Assembly: GCA_017405545.1 (NCBI GenBank)
Contig: JAFRAF010000045.1
Span: forward strand, 1-8,379
DNA length: 8,379 bases
Reading direction: 5' to 3'
Source: Oscillospiraceae bacterium
Lineage (GTDB): Bacteria > Bacillota > Clostridia > Oscillospirales > Oscillospiraceae
Shown here: in pieces, positions 1 through 5,569 of the stretch
How the letters are laid out: every line of letters starts with the position of its first letter
Numbering within the stretch: the stretch's first letter is position 1
Program-made: the position numbers and the translations under genes
The notes under the pieces: model-generated
The model's input: the letters and a program-made list of their open reading frames with translations, nothing else
Databases searched by the model: none
What the model was told of the DNA's origin: nothing

Positions 1-27
1 ACCTTTTGAACCGGCCATATAATTCAT
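1..27 (-). CDS. 5' end of an unidentified divergent gene (partial)
   Basis: Only nine codons are visible (MNYMAGSKG) before the gene runs off the left edge, so its function cannot be named. It is called a real gene because an AAGGAG ribosome binding site (minus strand, 43-38) lies 10 nt before the ATG, and a near-consensus promoter lies about 55-90 nt upstream. The second in-frame ATG (codon 4) would sit 19 nt from the binding site, so the first ATG is preferred. The gene is transcribed away from the acylating aldehyde dehydrogenase, a divergent layout often used by a regulator or a pathway partner, but nothing in nine residues tests that. Confidence 0.65.
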
Positions 28-87
28 CTTTATTTTTCTCCTTACCGCCCCGAGACAGGGCAAATTAGTGTACGCATATTGATTCAC

Positions 88-116
88 ATTTTATTATCAT
101 CATCCGTGTTTGTCAA
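88..116 (-). promoter_or_regulatory. Sigma-A promoter of the left-edge divergent gene
   Basis: Read on the minus strand, TTGACA (116-111) is followed after exactly 17 nt by TAAAAT (93-88). This is a perfect -35 and a one-mismatch -10 at the ideal spacing. Transcription would begin near position 81, giving a leader of roughly 54 nt that includes the AAGGAG site and a short GCCC...GGGC hairpin. Confidence 0.8.
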
Positions 117-219
117 GCCCGCTTAATTTAATATTATATGAATATATGGCGGAATTCGGCGTAAATTGATGCCAAACTGTGAACGCAGAGCCTTCCGATT
201 ATATCCTACATTTGCGGCT

Positions 220-354
220 GTCCATACGCGCCGACGGAATCTTCGGGAAGCCCATAGTTTTGCGTGCGCCTTCGGTGCTTCAGAAGTGACGGTTTATCAG
301 TTATTTCCATAACAAGGTCGATTTATCGCCGAAATCTATGACAGAATAGTTTAA
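220..354 (+). pseudogene. Decayed TetR-family DNA-binding domain remnant
   Basis: In one frame, 268-309 reads AFGASEVTVYQLFP and then hits a stop at 310-312; the same frame resumes as RFIAEIYDRIV at 319-351. In the next frame, 302-325 reads YFHNKVDL. Joined, these give SEVTVYQ-YFHNKVDL-IAEIYDRIV, which fits the recognition helix and following helix of TetR-family regulators (pattern VS..T.Y..F..K..L). One base gained near 301-304 and one compensating change near 322-325 would explain the frame jumps. No effector-binding domain follows, because the dehydrogenase promoter begins 35 nt later, so most of the gene is missing. It lies between two divergent promoters, a typical place for a local repressor. 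The match is short and made by eye, and it could be chance. Confidence 0.45.
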
Positions 355-382
355 AAACACCGACTTATCCATCAAATGAATG

Positions 383-396
383 TTTGTCTTGACAAA
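383..396. promoter_or_regulatory. Perfect palindrome over the -35 box (candidate operator)
   Basis: TTTGTC-TT-GACAAA is a perfect inverted repeat with 6-bp arms and a 2-bp centre. It contains the whole TTGACA -35 element (389-394) of the dehydrogenase promoter. A protein bound here would block RNA polymerase, so a repressor operator is the natural reading. Because TTGACA is part of the promoter consensus, only the left arm is unexplained by the promoter itself. Confidence 0.45.
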
Positions 397-417
397 ATGA
401 ACGCTCAAATATATAAT
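389..417 (+). promoter_or_regulatory. Consensus sigma-A promoter of the aldehyde dehydrogenase
   Basis: TTGACA (389-394) and TATAAT (412-417) are both perfect consensus hexamers separated by 17 nt. Transcription should start near 424, leaving a leader of about 93 nt before the ATG at 517. The leader carries a small palindrome, ATGTT-T-AACAT (436-446), just downstream of the expected start, and an A/T-rich run up to the ribosome binding site. Such a perfect promoter predicts strong expression unless repressed. Confidence 0.9.
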
Positions 418-479
418 TGCAAGTATATTAATGACATGTTTAACATACACAATTATGCTCAGCAATACCCTTTATTTAT

Positions 480-496
480 TTTTTCTATCGTTTATT
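480..496 (+). repeat. Leader motif shared with the first carrier gene (copy 1)
   Basis: TTTTTCTATCGTTTATT here matches 16 of 17 positions of the sequence at 2148-2164, upstream of the first carrier gene. The core ATCGTTT(A/G) also occurs at 3969-3976, upstream of the second carrier. Here the motif lies just before the AGGAGG ribosome binding site (504-509), which would suit a site acting on the transcript or on early elongation. Confidence 0.5.
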
Positions 497-516
497 AATT
501 TTTAGGAGGCAAAATA

Positions 517-1893
517 ATGGATTACAATGCTTTTATCGATGAGATGATAGCTAAGGCAAGAGCTGCTCAGGCTATCGCTGCTACCTACACCCAGGAGCAG
601 CTGGACGCCATGTGCCTTGCACTGGCCAAGAGATTCTATGCCGAGTCTGAGCGCCTCGCTGAGATGGCTGTCGAAGAGACCGGCAAGGGCCGCGTAGAGA
701 GCAAGCTCGGCAAGAACCAGAGAACCGCAGTTTGCAGCTGGCGTGAGATGAAGCACCAGCCCTCCACCGGTGTTTACTCTGTTGATGAAGCCAAGAAGCT
801 CACCATCTATGCCAAGCCCATCGGTGTCGTCGCTGCTCTGCAGCCTGTAACCAACCCGACAGCTACCCCCTGCCACAACTCCATGCACGCTCTGAAGGCA
901 GGCAACGCTATCATCCTTGCTCCTCATCCCCAGGCCAAGAAGTGCTCCAGCGAGGCTGCCAATGTCCTCCGTGACGAGCTGGCCAAGAACGGCTATCCCG
1001 TAGACCTCATCCAGTGCATCGAGGAGCCCAAGCTTGAGCTCTCCCAGCTGCTGATGGAGAAGTGCGATGTTATCCTCGCCACCGGCGGTGAGAACATGGT
1101 TAAGTCCGCTTACTCCTCCGGTAAGCCCAGCTACGGCGTCGGCCCTGGTAACGTACAGGTCGTTGTCGATCCCGACTACGATGATCTTGAGAAGGTCGCT
1201 ATCCAGTCCCTGAACGGTCGTTCTTACGACTGGGGTATGCCCTGCACCGGTGAGCAGACCGTACACTGCTCCGAGGCTATGTATGAGCCCCTGAAGGCCG
1301 AGTTCATCAAGAATGGCGCTTACTTCGTAGACGATGAGGAGTCCCTCGAGAAGTTCCGTAAGGCCTTCTTCACCGAGAAGGGCGGTCCGGCTCCTGCTAT
1401 CGTTGGTCAGTCTCCCCAGAAGCTGGGTGAGATCGCCGGCGTAAAGATACCCGATGATGCCAAGCTGATCATGTTCCGCGTACATGCAGACGGCAACAGC
1501 GAGATCCTTGAGAAGGAGATCCTGGGTCCTGTCACCCGTTTCTTCACCTACAAAACCTTCGAAGAGGGCTGCGAGCATGCTCTTGCCAACAACAAGATCA
1601 TGGGCGGCGGCCACGTTGGCGTTATCTACTCCAACGACGACGAGAAGATCGACTACTATGCCAAGAAGTGCATCGTTGGCCGTCTGGTTGTAAACCAGAA
1701 TGCCAACTCCGGTAACGGCGGCCCCGACAACAACGGTCTGCCTCACACCATCACCCTGGGCTGCGGCTTCTGGGGCAACAACAGCACCTCTGACAACCTC
1801 ATCTTCCGTCACCTCCTTAACTTCACCCGCGTGGCCAGAGTCATCCCCGGTCTGCCGGCTGTTGTTCCCGCTGAGGAGATGTTCGCCGACTAA
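517..1893 (+). CDS. CoA-acylating aldehyde dehydrogenase, SauS/AdhE-N type
   Basis: Predicted to convert an aldehyde plus CoA and NAD(P)+ to acyl-CoA, or the reverse, in the cytosol. The 458 residues cover one full acylating aldehyde dehydrogenase. The N-terminal cofactor-binding half contains PIGVVAALQPVTNPTATP (101-118) and a PHPQAKKCS segment, followed by SAYSSGKPSYGVGPGN (197-212). The catalytic cysteine is Cys243 in MPCTGEQTV, and EKEILGPV (332-339) is the conserved ExLGP region. The C-terminal stretch GNGGPDNNGL...LGCGFWGNNS (399-423) resembles SauS, the acylating sulfoacetaldehyde dehydrogenase, and the AdhE N-terminal domain more than EutE/PduP. There is no alcohol dehydrogenase half and no obvious microcompartment-targeting extension. 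AGGAGG lies 7 nt before the ATG. Codons are strongly biased, which with the consensus promoter suggests high expression. Family is confident; the sulfoacetaldehyde substrate is only an inference. Confidence 0.88.
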   Translation: MDYNAFIDEMIAKARAAQAIAATYTQEQLDAMCLALAKRFYAESERLAEMAVEETGKGRVESKLGKNQRTAVCSWREMKHQPSTGVYSVDEAKKLTIYAKPIGVVAALQPVTNPTATPCHNSMHALKAGNAIILAPHPQAKKCSSEAANVLRDELAKNGYPVDLIQCIEEPKLELSQLLMEKCDVILATGGENMVKSAYSSGKPSYGVGPGNVQVVVDPDYDDLEKVAIQSLNGRSYDWGMPCTGEQTVHCSEAMYEPLKAEFIKNGAYFVDDEESLEKFRKAFFTEKGGPAPAIVGQSPQKLGEIAGVKIPDDAKLIMFRVHADGNSEILEKEILGPVTRFFTYKTFEEGCEHALANNKIMGGGHVGVIYSNDDEKIDYYAKKCIVGRLVVNQNANSGNGGPDNNGLPHTITLGCGFWGNNSTSDNLIFRHLLNFTRVARVIPGLPAVVPAEEMFAD

Positions 1894-1947
1894 TTCGGCG
1901 CCTATAGGGACGGTTTCGATTTGATTCGTACCGTAACCCGTAATAAT

Positions 1948-2000
1948 TAAAGCTTACCTGGCGGCGGGTGGTTTTATGCCGCCCGCCGCCGAGCTTTTTA
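1948..2000 (+). terminator. Strong intrinsic terminator after the aldehyde dehydrogenase
   Basis: GGCGGCGGGTGG (1960-1971) pairs with CCGCCCGCCGCC (1979-1990) as a 12-bp stem with one G-T wobble around a 7-nt loop. AAGCT/AGCTT sequences outside the stem can extend it across a bulge, and a GCTTTTTATT tract follows. It begins about 65 nt after the stop codon and should largely uncouple the dehydrogenase transcript from the first carrier gene. Confidence 0.9.
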
Positions 2001-2213
2001 TTGTTAAGAAATCTGTATGCACTGTACAAGAAAACTGAATATAGCGGATTTTGATATACGTGTTCAAGTTATGCCATGAGCCGTCAATCACGGTATAACA
2101 GCAAAATCAGGAGTTCTTACCAAAGTATTCGTATTCCAAGTCAACCGTTTTTCTATCGTTTGTTCCTTTGTCCATTGAAATCCACCGCCAATTATTGTTA
2201 GGGAGTGAAACAT
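2001..2213 (+). other. Leader region of the first carrier gene
   Basis: Together with the terminator before it, this makes a 320-nt gene-free gap. No consensus promoter is visible. The best -10 candidate is TATAAC (2094-2099), directly preceded by a small inverted repeat, CCGT-CAATC-ACGG (2081-2093), but it lacks a good -35; TTGATA at 2051-2056 is too far away. A weak core promoter that needs an activator would fit. The shared 17-nt motif lies at 2148-2164, and a GGGAG ribosome binding site at 2201-2205. Confidence 0.4.
2148..2164 (+). repeat. Leader motif shared with the aldehyde dehydrogenase (copy 2)
   Basis: TTTTTCTATCGTTTGTT matches the dehydrogenase leader (480-496) except for one G/A difference, with the first 14 bases identical. 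It begins 66 nt before the carrier start codon, against 37 nt for the dehydrogenase copy. The flanking bases do not match, so this is a discrete motif rather than a duplicated leader. Confidence 0.5.
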
Positions 2214-3677
2214 ATGGCAATCAAAAAGCGAGAGTACGGAGAAGAACAGCCAGGAATACCTCTTGGTATATTTAAAATCAGGATCCCCTTTGTGCATTTT
2301 CGCCTTGAGCTGCCCGAAATAATACAGGGCTTCTTCATGGTGACTGTCGGAATGGGCGCCATAGCCAACCAGCAGGAGCTGTTCGGCATTGACTACGATA
2401 TGTGCGTCATTTGCGTCAGTCTGAACTCGTTTATGTACATAATGCACCCATTCTTCGGAGATCCGATCTATCCTGGTTGGATAACACCCGCCATGCCTCT
2501 TGTTGTGGCATGGGCACTGCAGTTTCCCACAGTCAATGAGCGTATACAGGCAATAGGGGCCCTTCAATATGAGATGGCTTTCCTGTTCCTGTTCCTCGGC
2601 ATCACCGGACTCGGTGGCGAGGTAGTTTCCCGTATACCAAAGTTTATGAAGGGCGGTATCGTCCTGGGATCTGGTTTCTCGGCCGTTTCATCCGTGTTCA
2701 AAACGGGTGGAAAGATGGCCGGCTACGAGATAACGGCGCTTATATCGATTGCGCTGGCCTACCTGACGATCAACAGTAAATGGTTTGAGAAAGTCGCAAA
2801 GAGAAACGCCTTCCTCACCTGGTTCCGCAAGCTCGGAATGGTCCCCGGCTTCCTTATCGCGTACGCGCTGGGCGTACTTGTTACCCATGAGGTCGTGGCG
2901 CCGGTCATCCAGTGGGGCATCAGCCCGTACCATTACTGGCCCGAGGTTATTCAGAATTACAGTATGATAGGCGTAGGCTTCGCAGGCGCTTACATGTACA
3001 TCAATGCCCTGCCCATGGCGCTCACAGCGTACATCATAGCCTACGGTGATTTCGTCACCGCGAAGGAGCTTTCCATCAAAGCTCAGGAAAACCGCGGCGA
3101 TGAGAAGATTATCTTCAACGCAAACCGCTGCCACATTCTCTGTGGCTGCAGAAACGCCATTCTCGGCACCCTCTGCCCCTACTGCCCCCTCAGCGGGCCC
3201 ATGTACGGCGGAGGAACCTTCAGCTGCTATGAGCGTTATAAGACAGGACCTGAAGCGATGCCCTCCATCTGGGGCGGACTGTTCAGTTTCACCCTCTGCA
3301 CCACTCTGGCAACTGTTTTCAAGCCCACCATCACCTTCTTCAAGCCTATATACATGGTCGGCCTCTGCACCACCTACATGGTTCAGGCTTTCGGCTGCGG
3401 CTATGTTTCAATGGGCCTGCTCGACAGTGATGAAGAAAAAGCCATGGGCTTTATCACTGCTGCCGTCCTTGCCCTCAAGGGCGCTGCGTGGGGCCTTGCC
3501 ACCGGCTTCATCCTCTACTTCCTGGTCGGCTACAGCAAAGACACCAGAGAGAGGTGCAAGGCCGAGACCGCTGCCGAGCTTGCCACCGCAAGACAGATCC
3601 AGGCCGACGCAAAGGCCGAATCCGCTGCCAGAAAGGCTGCGAGACAGGCAAAAAAGGCGGCTGTCGTATCCAAGTAA
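2214..3677 (+). CDS. Polytopic membrane carrier, probable SLC23/SLC26-like fold, copy 1
   Basis: A 487-residue integral membrane protein with about a dozen hydrophobic segments, predicted to move a small solute across the cytoplasmic membrane. A conserved polar N-terminus (about 1-32) precedes the first membrane segment. FMKGGIVLGSGFSAVSS (144-160), AYIIAYGDF (272-280) and NRCHILCGCRN...CPLSGP (304-329) recall conserved segments of UraA/SulP-type carriers, but this was judged by eye. The lysine/alanine-rich tail (about 440-487) should be cytoplasmic and helical. A cysteine cluster (306, 310, 312, 321, 324, 338) is unusual and mostly absent from the second copy. ATG 2214 is chosen over an upstream GTG at 2205, which would consume the GGGAG binding site; the neighbour also begins MAI. 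Substrate is unknown; the adjacent acylating dehydrogenase suggests an organic anion such as a short sulfonate or carboxylate. Confidence 0.72.
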   Translation: MAIKKREYGEEQPGIPLGIFKIRIPFVHFRLELPEIIQGFFMVTVGMGAIANQQELFGIDYDMCVICVSLNSFMYIMHPFFGDPIYPGWITPAMPLVVAWALQFPTVNERIQAIGALQYEMAFLFLFLGITGLGGEVVSRIPKFMKGGIVLGSGFSAVSSVFKTGGKMAGYEITALISIALAYLTINSKWFEKVAKRNAFLTWFRKLGMVPGFLIAYALGVLVTHEVVAPVIQWGISPYHYWPEVIQNYSMIGVGFAGAYMYINALPMALTAYIIAYGDFVTAKELSIKAQENRGDEKIIFNANRCHILCGCRNAILGTLCPYCPLSGPMYGGGTFSCYERYKTGPEAMPSIWGGLFSFTLCTTLATVFKPTITFFKPIYMVGLCTTYMVQAFGCGYVSMGLLDSDEEKAMGFITAAVLALKGAAWGLATGFILYFLVGYSKDTRERCKAETAAELATARQIQADAKAESAARKAARQAKKAAVVSK

Positions 3678-3751
3678 TTTAGAAAAAGCAAAAGAAAGCT
3701 GCAATAATAATTGATTAAGACAGGTTTTATTTCTTTTACCTCTGACTTAAA

Positions 3752-3781
3752 AAGCACTTGCAAACAGCCTTCAGCGTGCTT
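3752..3781 (+). terminator. Weak possible terminator after the first carrier gene
   Basis: AAGCAC (3752-3757) pairs with GTGCTT (3776-3781) around an 18-nt loop, followed by ATTTTGG. The 6-bp stem and large loop make this a poor intrinsic terminator, so some read-through into the second carrier gene is likely. Confidence 0.25.
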
Positions 3782-3869
3782 ATTTTGGTTTCTAAACAGT
3801 TTCTGCTGCTTCAGCAAGTGAGCTGCTCAGTCAAAAAAGAATCTTAACTAAACAGTGTGTACGTCTGAC

Positions 3870-3887
3870 GTGGAGCCAAAGCTCCAC
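3870..3887. promoter_or_regulatory. Perfect hairpin/palindrome in the second carrier leader
   Basis: GTGGAGC-CAAA-GCTCCAC has perfect 7-bp arms and a 4-nt loop. No T-tract follows, so it is not an intrinsic terminator. It lies 7 nt upstream of a TATACA hexamer (3895-3900), where the -35 region would be. It could therefore be an operator for an activator or repressor, or an RNA structure if transcription starts further upstream. Confidence 0.45.
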
Positions 3888-4012
3888 CCGGGCTTATACA
3901 TATAAAGCATTAAGTAAGCACGCCGATTTACGGCTGCGGGCAAAACCAGGCGTCAAAAATGGAAGCGAATCGTTTGCATAATAACTGTTAATAACTACAA
4001 GGAAGTGAAGTT

Positions 4013-5437
4013 ATGGCAATACAACGCGAATTTGGCGCTGAACAACCTTCAATACCTCTTGGTATATTTAGGTTGAGATTACCCTTCGTCCATTACCGTC
4101 TTGAGCTGCCTGAAGCTATTCAGGGTCTGTTCATAATCACGGTTTCCATGGGCGCAATTGCTGCTAACGAACAGGTCTACGGGCTGCCTACTGATGACTT
4201 CTATCAGTACGGTATTCTGATGGTCTCCATCAACACCTTCCTGTATCTGCTCCACCCGACCTTCGGTGACCCGGTCTTCCCCGGATGGATAACACCGGCT
4301 ATGCCGCTGGTTATCGCATGGTCCCTGGGTCTGAGCGACGACCCTGTTGTCCGTCTGCAGAGTATCATAGCCCTCCAGCTTGAGATGGCTATCATATTCC
4401 TGTTCCTCGGCATTACGGGTCTGGGCGGCCAGTTCGTTGCACGTGTACCTAAGTTCATGAAAGGCGGCATCGTCTTGGGCTCCGGCTTCTCAGCCGTCAC
4501 CTCCTGCTTCAAGGCAGACGGCTATGTCGCCACCGCTCCGATAGCAATCATCGTTTCTACAGCGATCTGCTATCTGCTCATGAACGCCGACTGGGTTGCA
4601 AGGGCTGCAAAGAACAACAAAGTCCTTGCCTGGATCAAGAGCCTCGGCATGACCCCCGGTCTTGTTGTTGGCTACATCATTGGTTACTTTATAACCAAAG
4701 AGATCGCAGCACCTGAGATACAGGGCGGTATCATCCCCTGGGGCGGCTATGCACACAACCTCGCCCACTACACCATTTTCGGTGTTGGGTTCCCCCCTGC
4801 ATTCCTCTGGATCTCTGCTATCCCTGTATGCCTGATGGCCTACATCATTGCTTACGGTGACTTCGTTCTTGCGAAGCAGGTCGCTGAGAATGCTGGTAAG
4901 CTGCGTCCCGACGAGAAGATCGTCTTCAACGCTAACAGATCTCACTGCATCGCAGGTACCCGTAACCTGCTGATGGCCCTGTTTGCCCCCTACTCCCCGC
5001 TGTCCGGTCCTCTCTACGCTGGCGGTACCTTCTGCGTATACGAGCGTTATAAGACCGGTCCCGAGGCTATGCCTTCATTCTGGGGCGACATGCTGACCTT
5101 CATCATCTTCAACTGGATCGCAACAATGCTCTATCCTCTCATGAGCTTCTTTGCTCCTGTTAGAGTCCTTGGCCTTGGAACCACTATCATGGTCCAGGCT
5201 TATGGATGCGGCTACGTTGCACTTGGTCTGCTTGACAGCGATGAAGAGAAAGCCATGGGCTTCATCACAGGCGCTATCCTCTGCCTCAAGGGCGCTGTCT
5301 GGGGCCTGGCCACCGGTTTCATCCTGTACTTCCTCGTTGGTTACTCCAAGGAGACCCGTGCGAGGTGTAAGGCTGAGATGGAGGCTGAGATTGCTGCTGA
5401 CAAGCAGTTCGCTCTCGAGTCAAAGGCTGCAAAATAA
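4013..5437 (+). CDS. Polytopic membrane carrier, probable SLC23/SLC26-like fold, copy 2
   Basis: A 474-residue integral membrane protein, paralogous to the preceding gene over its whole length (roughly half the residues identical by eye). The most conserved blocks are the N-terminus through LELPE, FGDP...PGWITPAMPLV (84-100), KFMKGGIVLGSGFSAV (149-162 area), AYIIAYGDF (276-284), NANR (306-309), YERYKTGPEAMPS (343-355) and GLLDSDEEKAMGFIT (405-419). About a dozen hydrophobic segments are present, and the short charged tail ends ESKAAK. The positions of most cysteines in copy 1 hold Ser, Gly, Thr or Ala here. The protein has a 4-residue longer loop near 62-65 and a shorter tail. AAGGAAG lies about 7 nt before the ATG. 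Codon choice looks more biased than in copy 1, hinting at higher expression. Transport of a small anion is inferred; the substrate is unknown. Confidence 0.72.
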   Translation: MAIQREFGAEQPSIPLGIFRLRLPFVHYRLELPEAIQGLFIITVSMGAIAANEQVYGLPTDDFYQYGILMVSINTFLYLLHPTFGDPVFPGWITPAMPLVIAWSLGLSDDPVVRLQSIIALQLEMAIIFLFLGITGLGGQFVARVPKFMKGGIVLGSGFSAVTSCFKADGYVATAPIAIIVSTAICYLLMNADWVARAAKNNKVLAWIKSLGMTPGLVVGYIIGYFITKEIAAPEIQGGIIPWGGYAHNLAHYTIFGVGFPPAFLWISAIPVCLMAYIIAYGDFVLAKQVAENAGKLRPDEKIVFNANRSHCIAGTRNLLMALFAPYSPLSGPLYAGGTFCVYERYKTGPEAMPSFWGDMLTFIIFNWIATMLYPLMSFFAPVRVLGLGTTIMVQAYGCGYVALGLLDSDEEKAMGFITGAILCLKGAVWGLATGFILYFLVGYSKETRARCKAEMEAEIAADKQFALESKAAK

Positions 5438-5501
5438 TCCAAGAATAAGTACAAGCTATATCCATAGTACTCATGACATCCTGGTTTTGCTTTATACAAA
5501 G

Positions 5502-5536
5502 GCACCGACGCCGTTTGGCGTCGGTGCATTTTCTTC
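5502..5536 (+). terminator. Intrinsic terminator between converging genes
   Basis: GCACCGACGCC (5502-5512) and GGCGTCGGTGC (5517-5527) form a perfect 11-bp stem with a GTTT loop, followed by ATTTTCTTC. It lies 64 nt after the second carrier gene and also just beyond the end of the minus-strand HAD gene. On the minus strand the following sequence (CCTTTG) is less T-rich, so termination is probably better for the plus strand. Confidence 0.88.
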
Positions 5537-5569
5537 TGCGCTTTTTATTTCGTATACCCGTGTCCGCTG

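Larger units (their letters stand above)
3678..4012 (+). other. Long leader region of the second carrier gene
   Basis: A 335-nt gap without a convincing gene or a consensus promoter. It holds a weak possible terminator (3752-3781), a perfect 18-nt hairpin or palindrome (3870-3887) followed by a TATACA hexamer (3895-3900), and two overlapping small stems, GCCG-ATTTA-CGGC (3924-3936) and ACGCC...GGCGT (3921-3953). The ATCGTTTG core shared with the other leaders is at 3969-3976, and the ribosome binding site AAGGAAG is at 3999-4005. The structure-rich 100 nt before the start could be a regulatory leader, but I do not recognise a known riboswitch. Confidence 0.4.

Noticed and set aside
517..620. 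Microcompartment-targeting peptide on the dehydrogenase, as in EutE/PduP
   Set aside because: The N-terminus aligns with the body of SauS/AdhE-type enzymes without an extra extension, and no shell protein gene is in the window.
502..1812. A 436-codon open frame on the minus strand opposite the aldehyde dehydrogenase
   Set aside because: It mirrors the biased codon use of the sense gene, has a low-complexity Leu/Gly/Val-rich product with no recognisable domain, and has no promoter or ribosome binding site.
2205..2213. GTG start for the first carrier
   Set aside because: It overlaps the GGGAG ribosome binding site, while ATG 2214 is properly spaced and matches the start of the paralogue.
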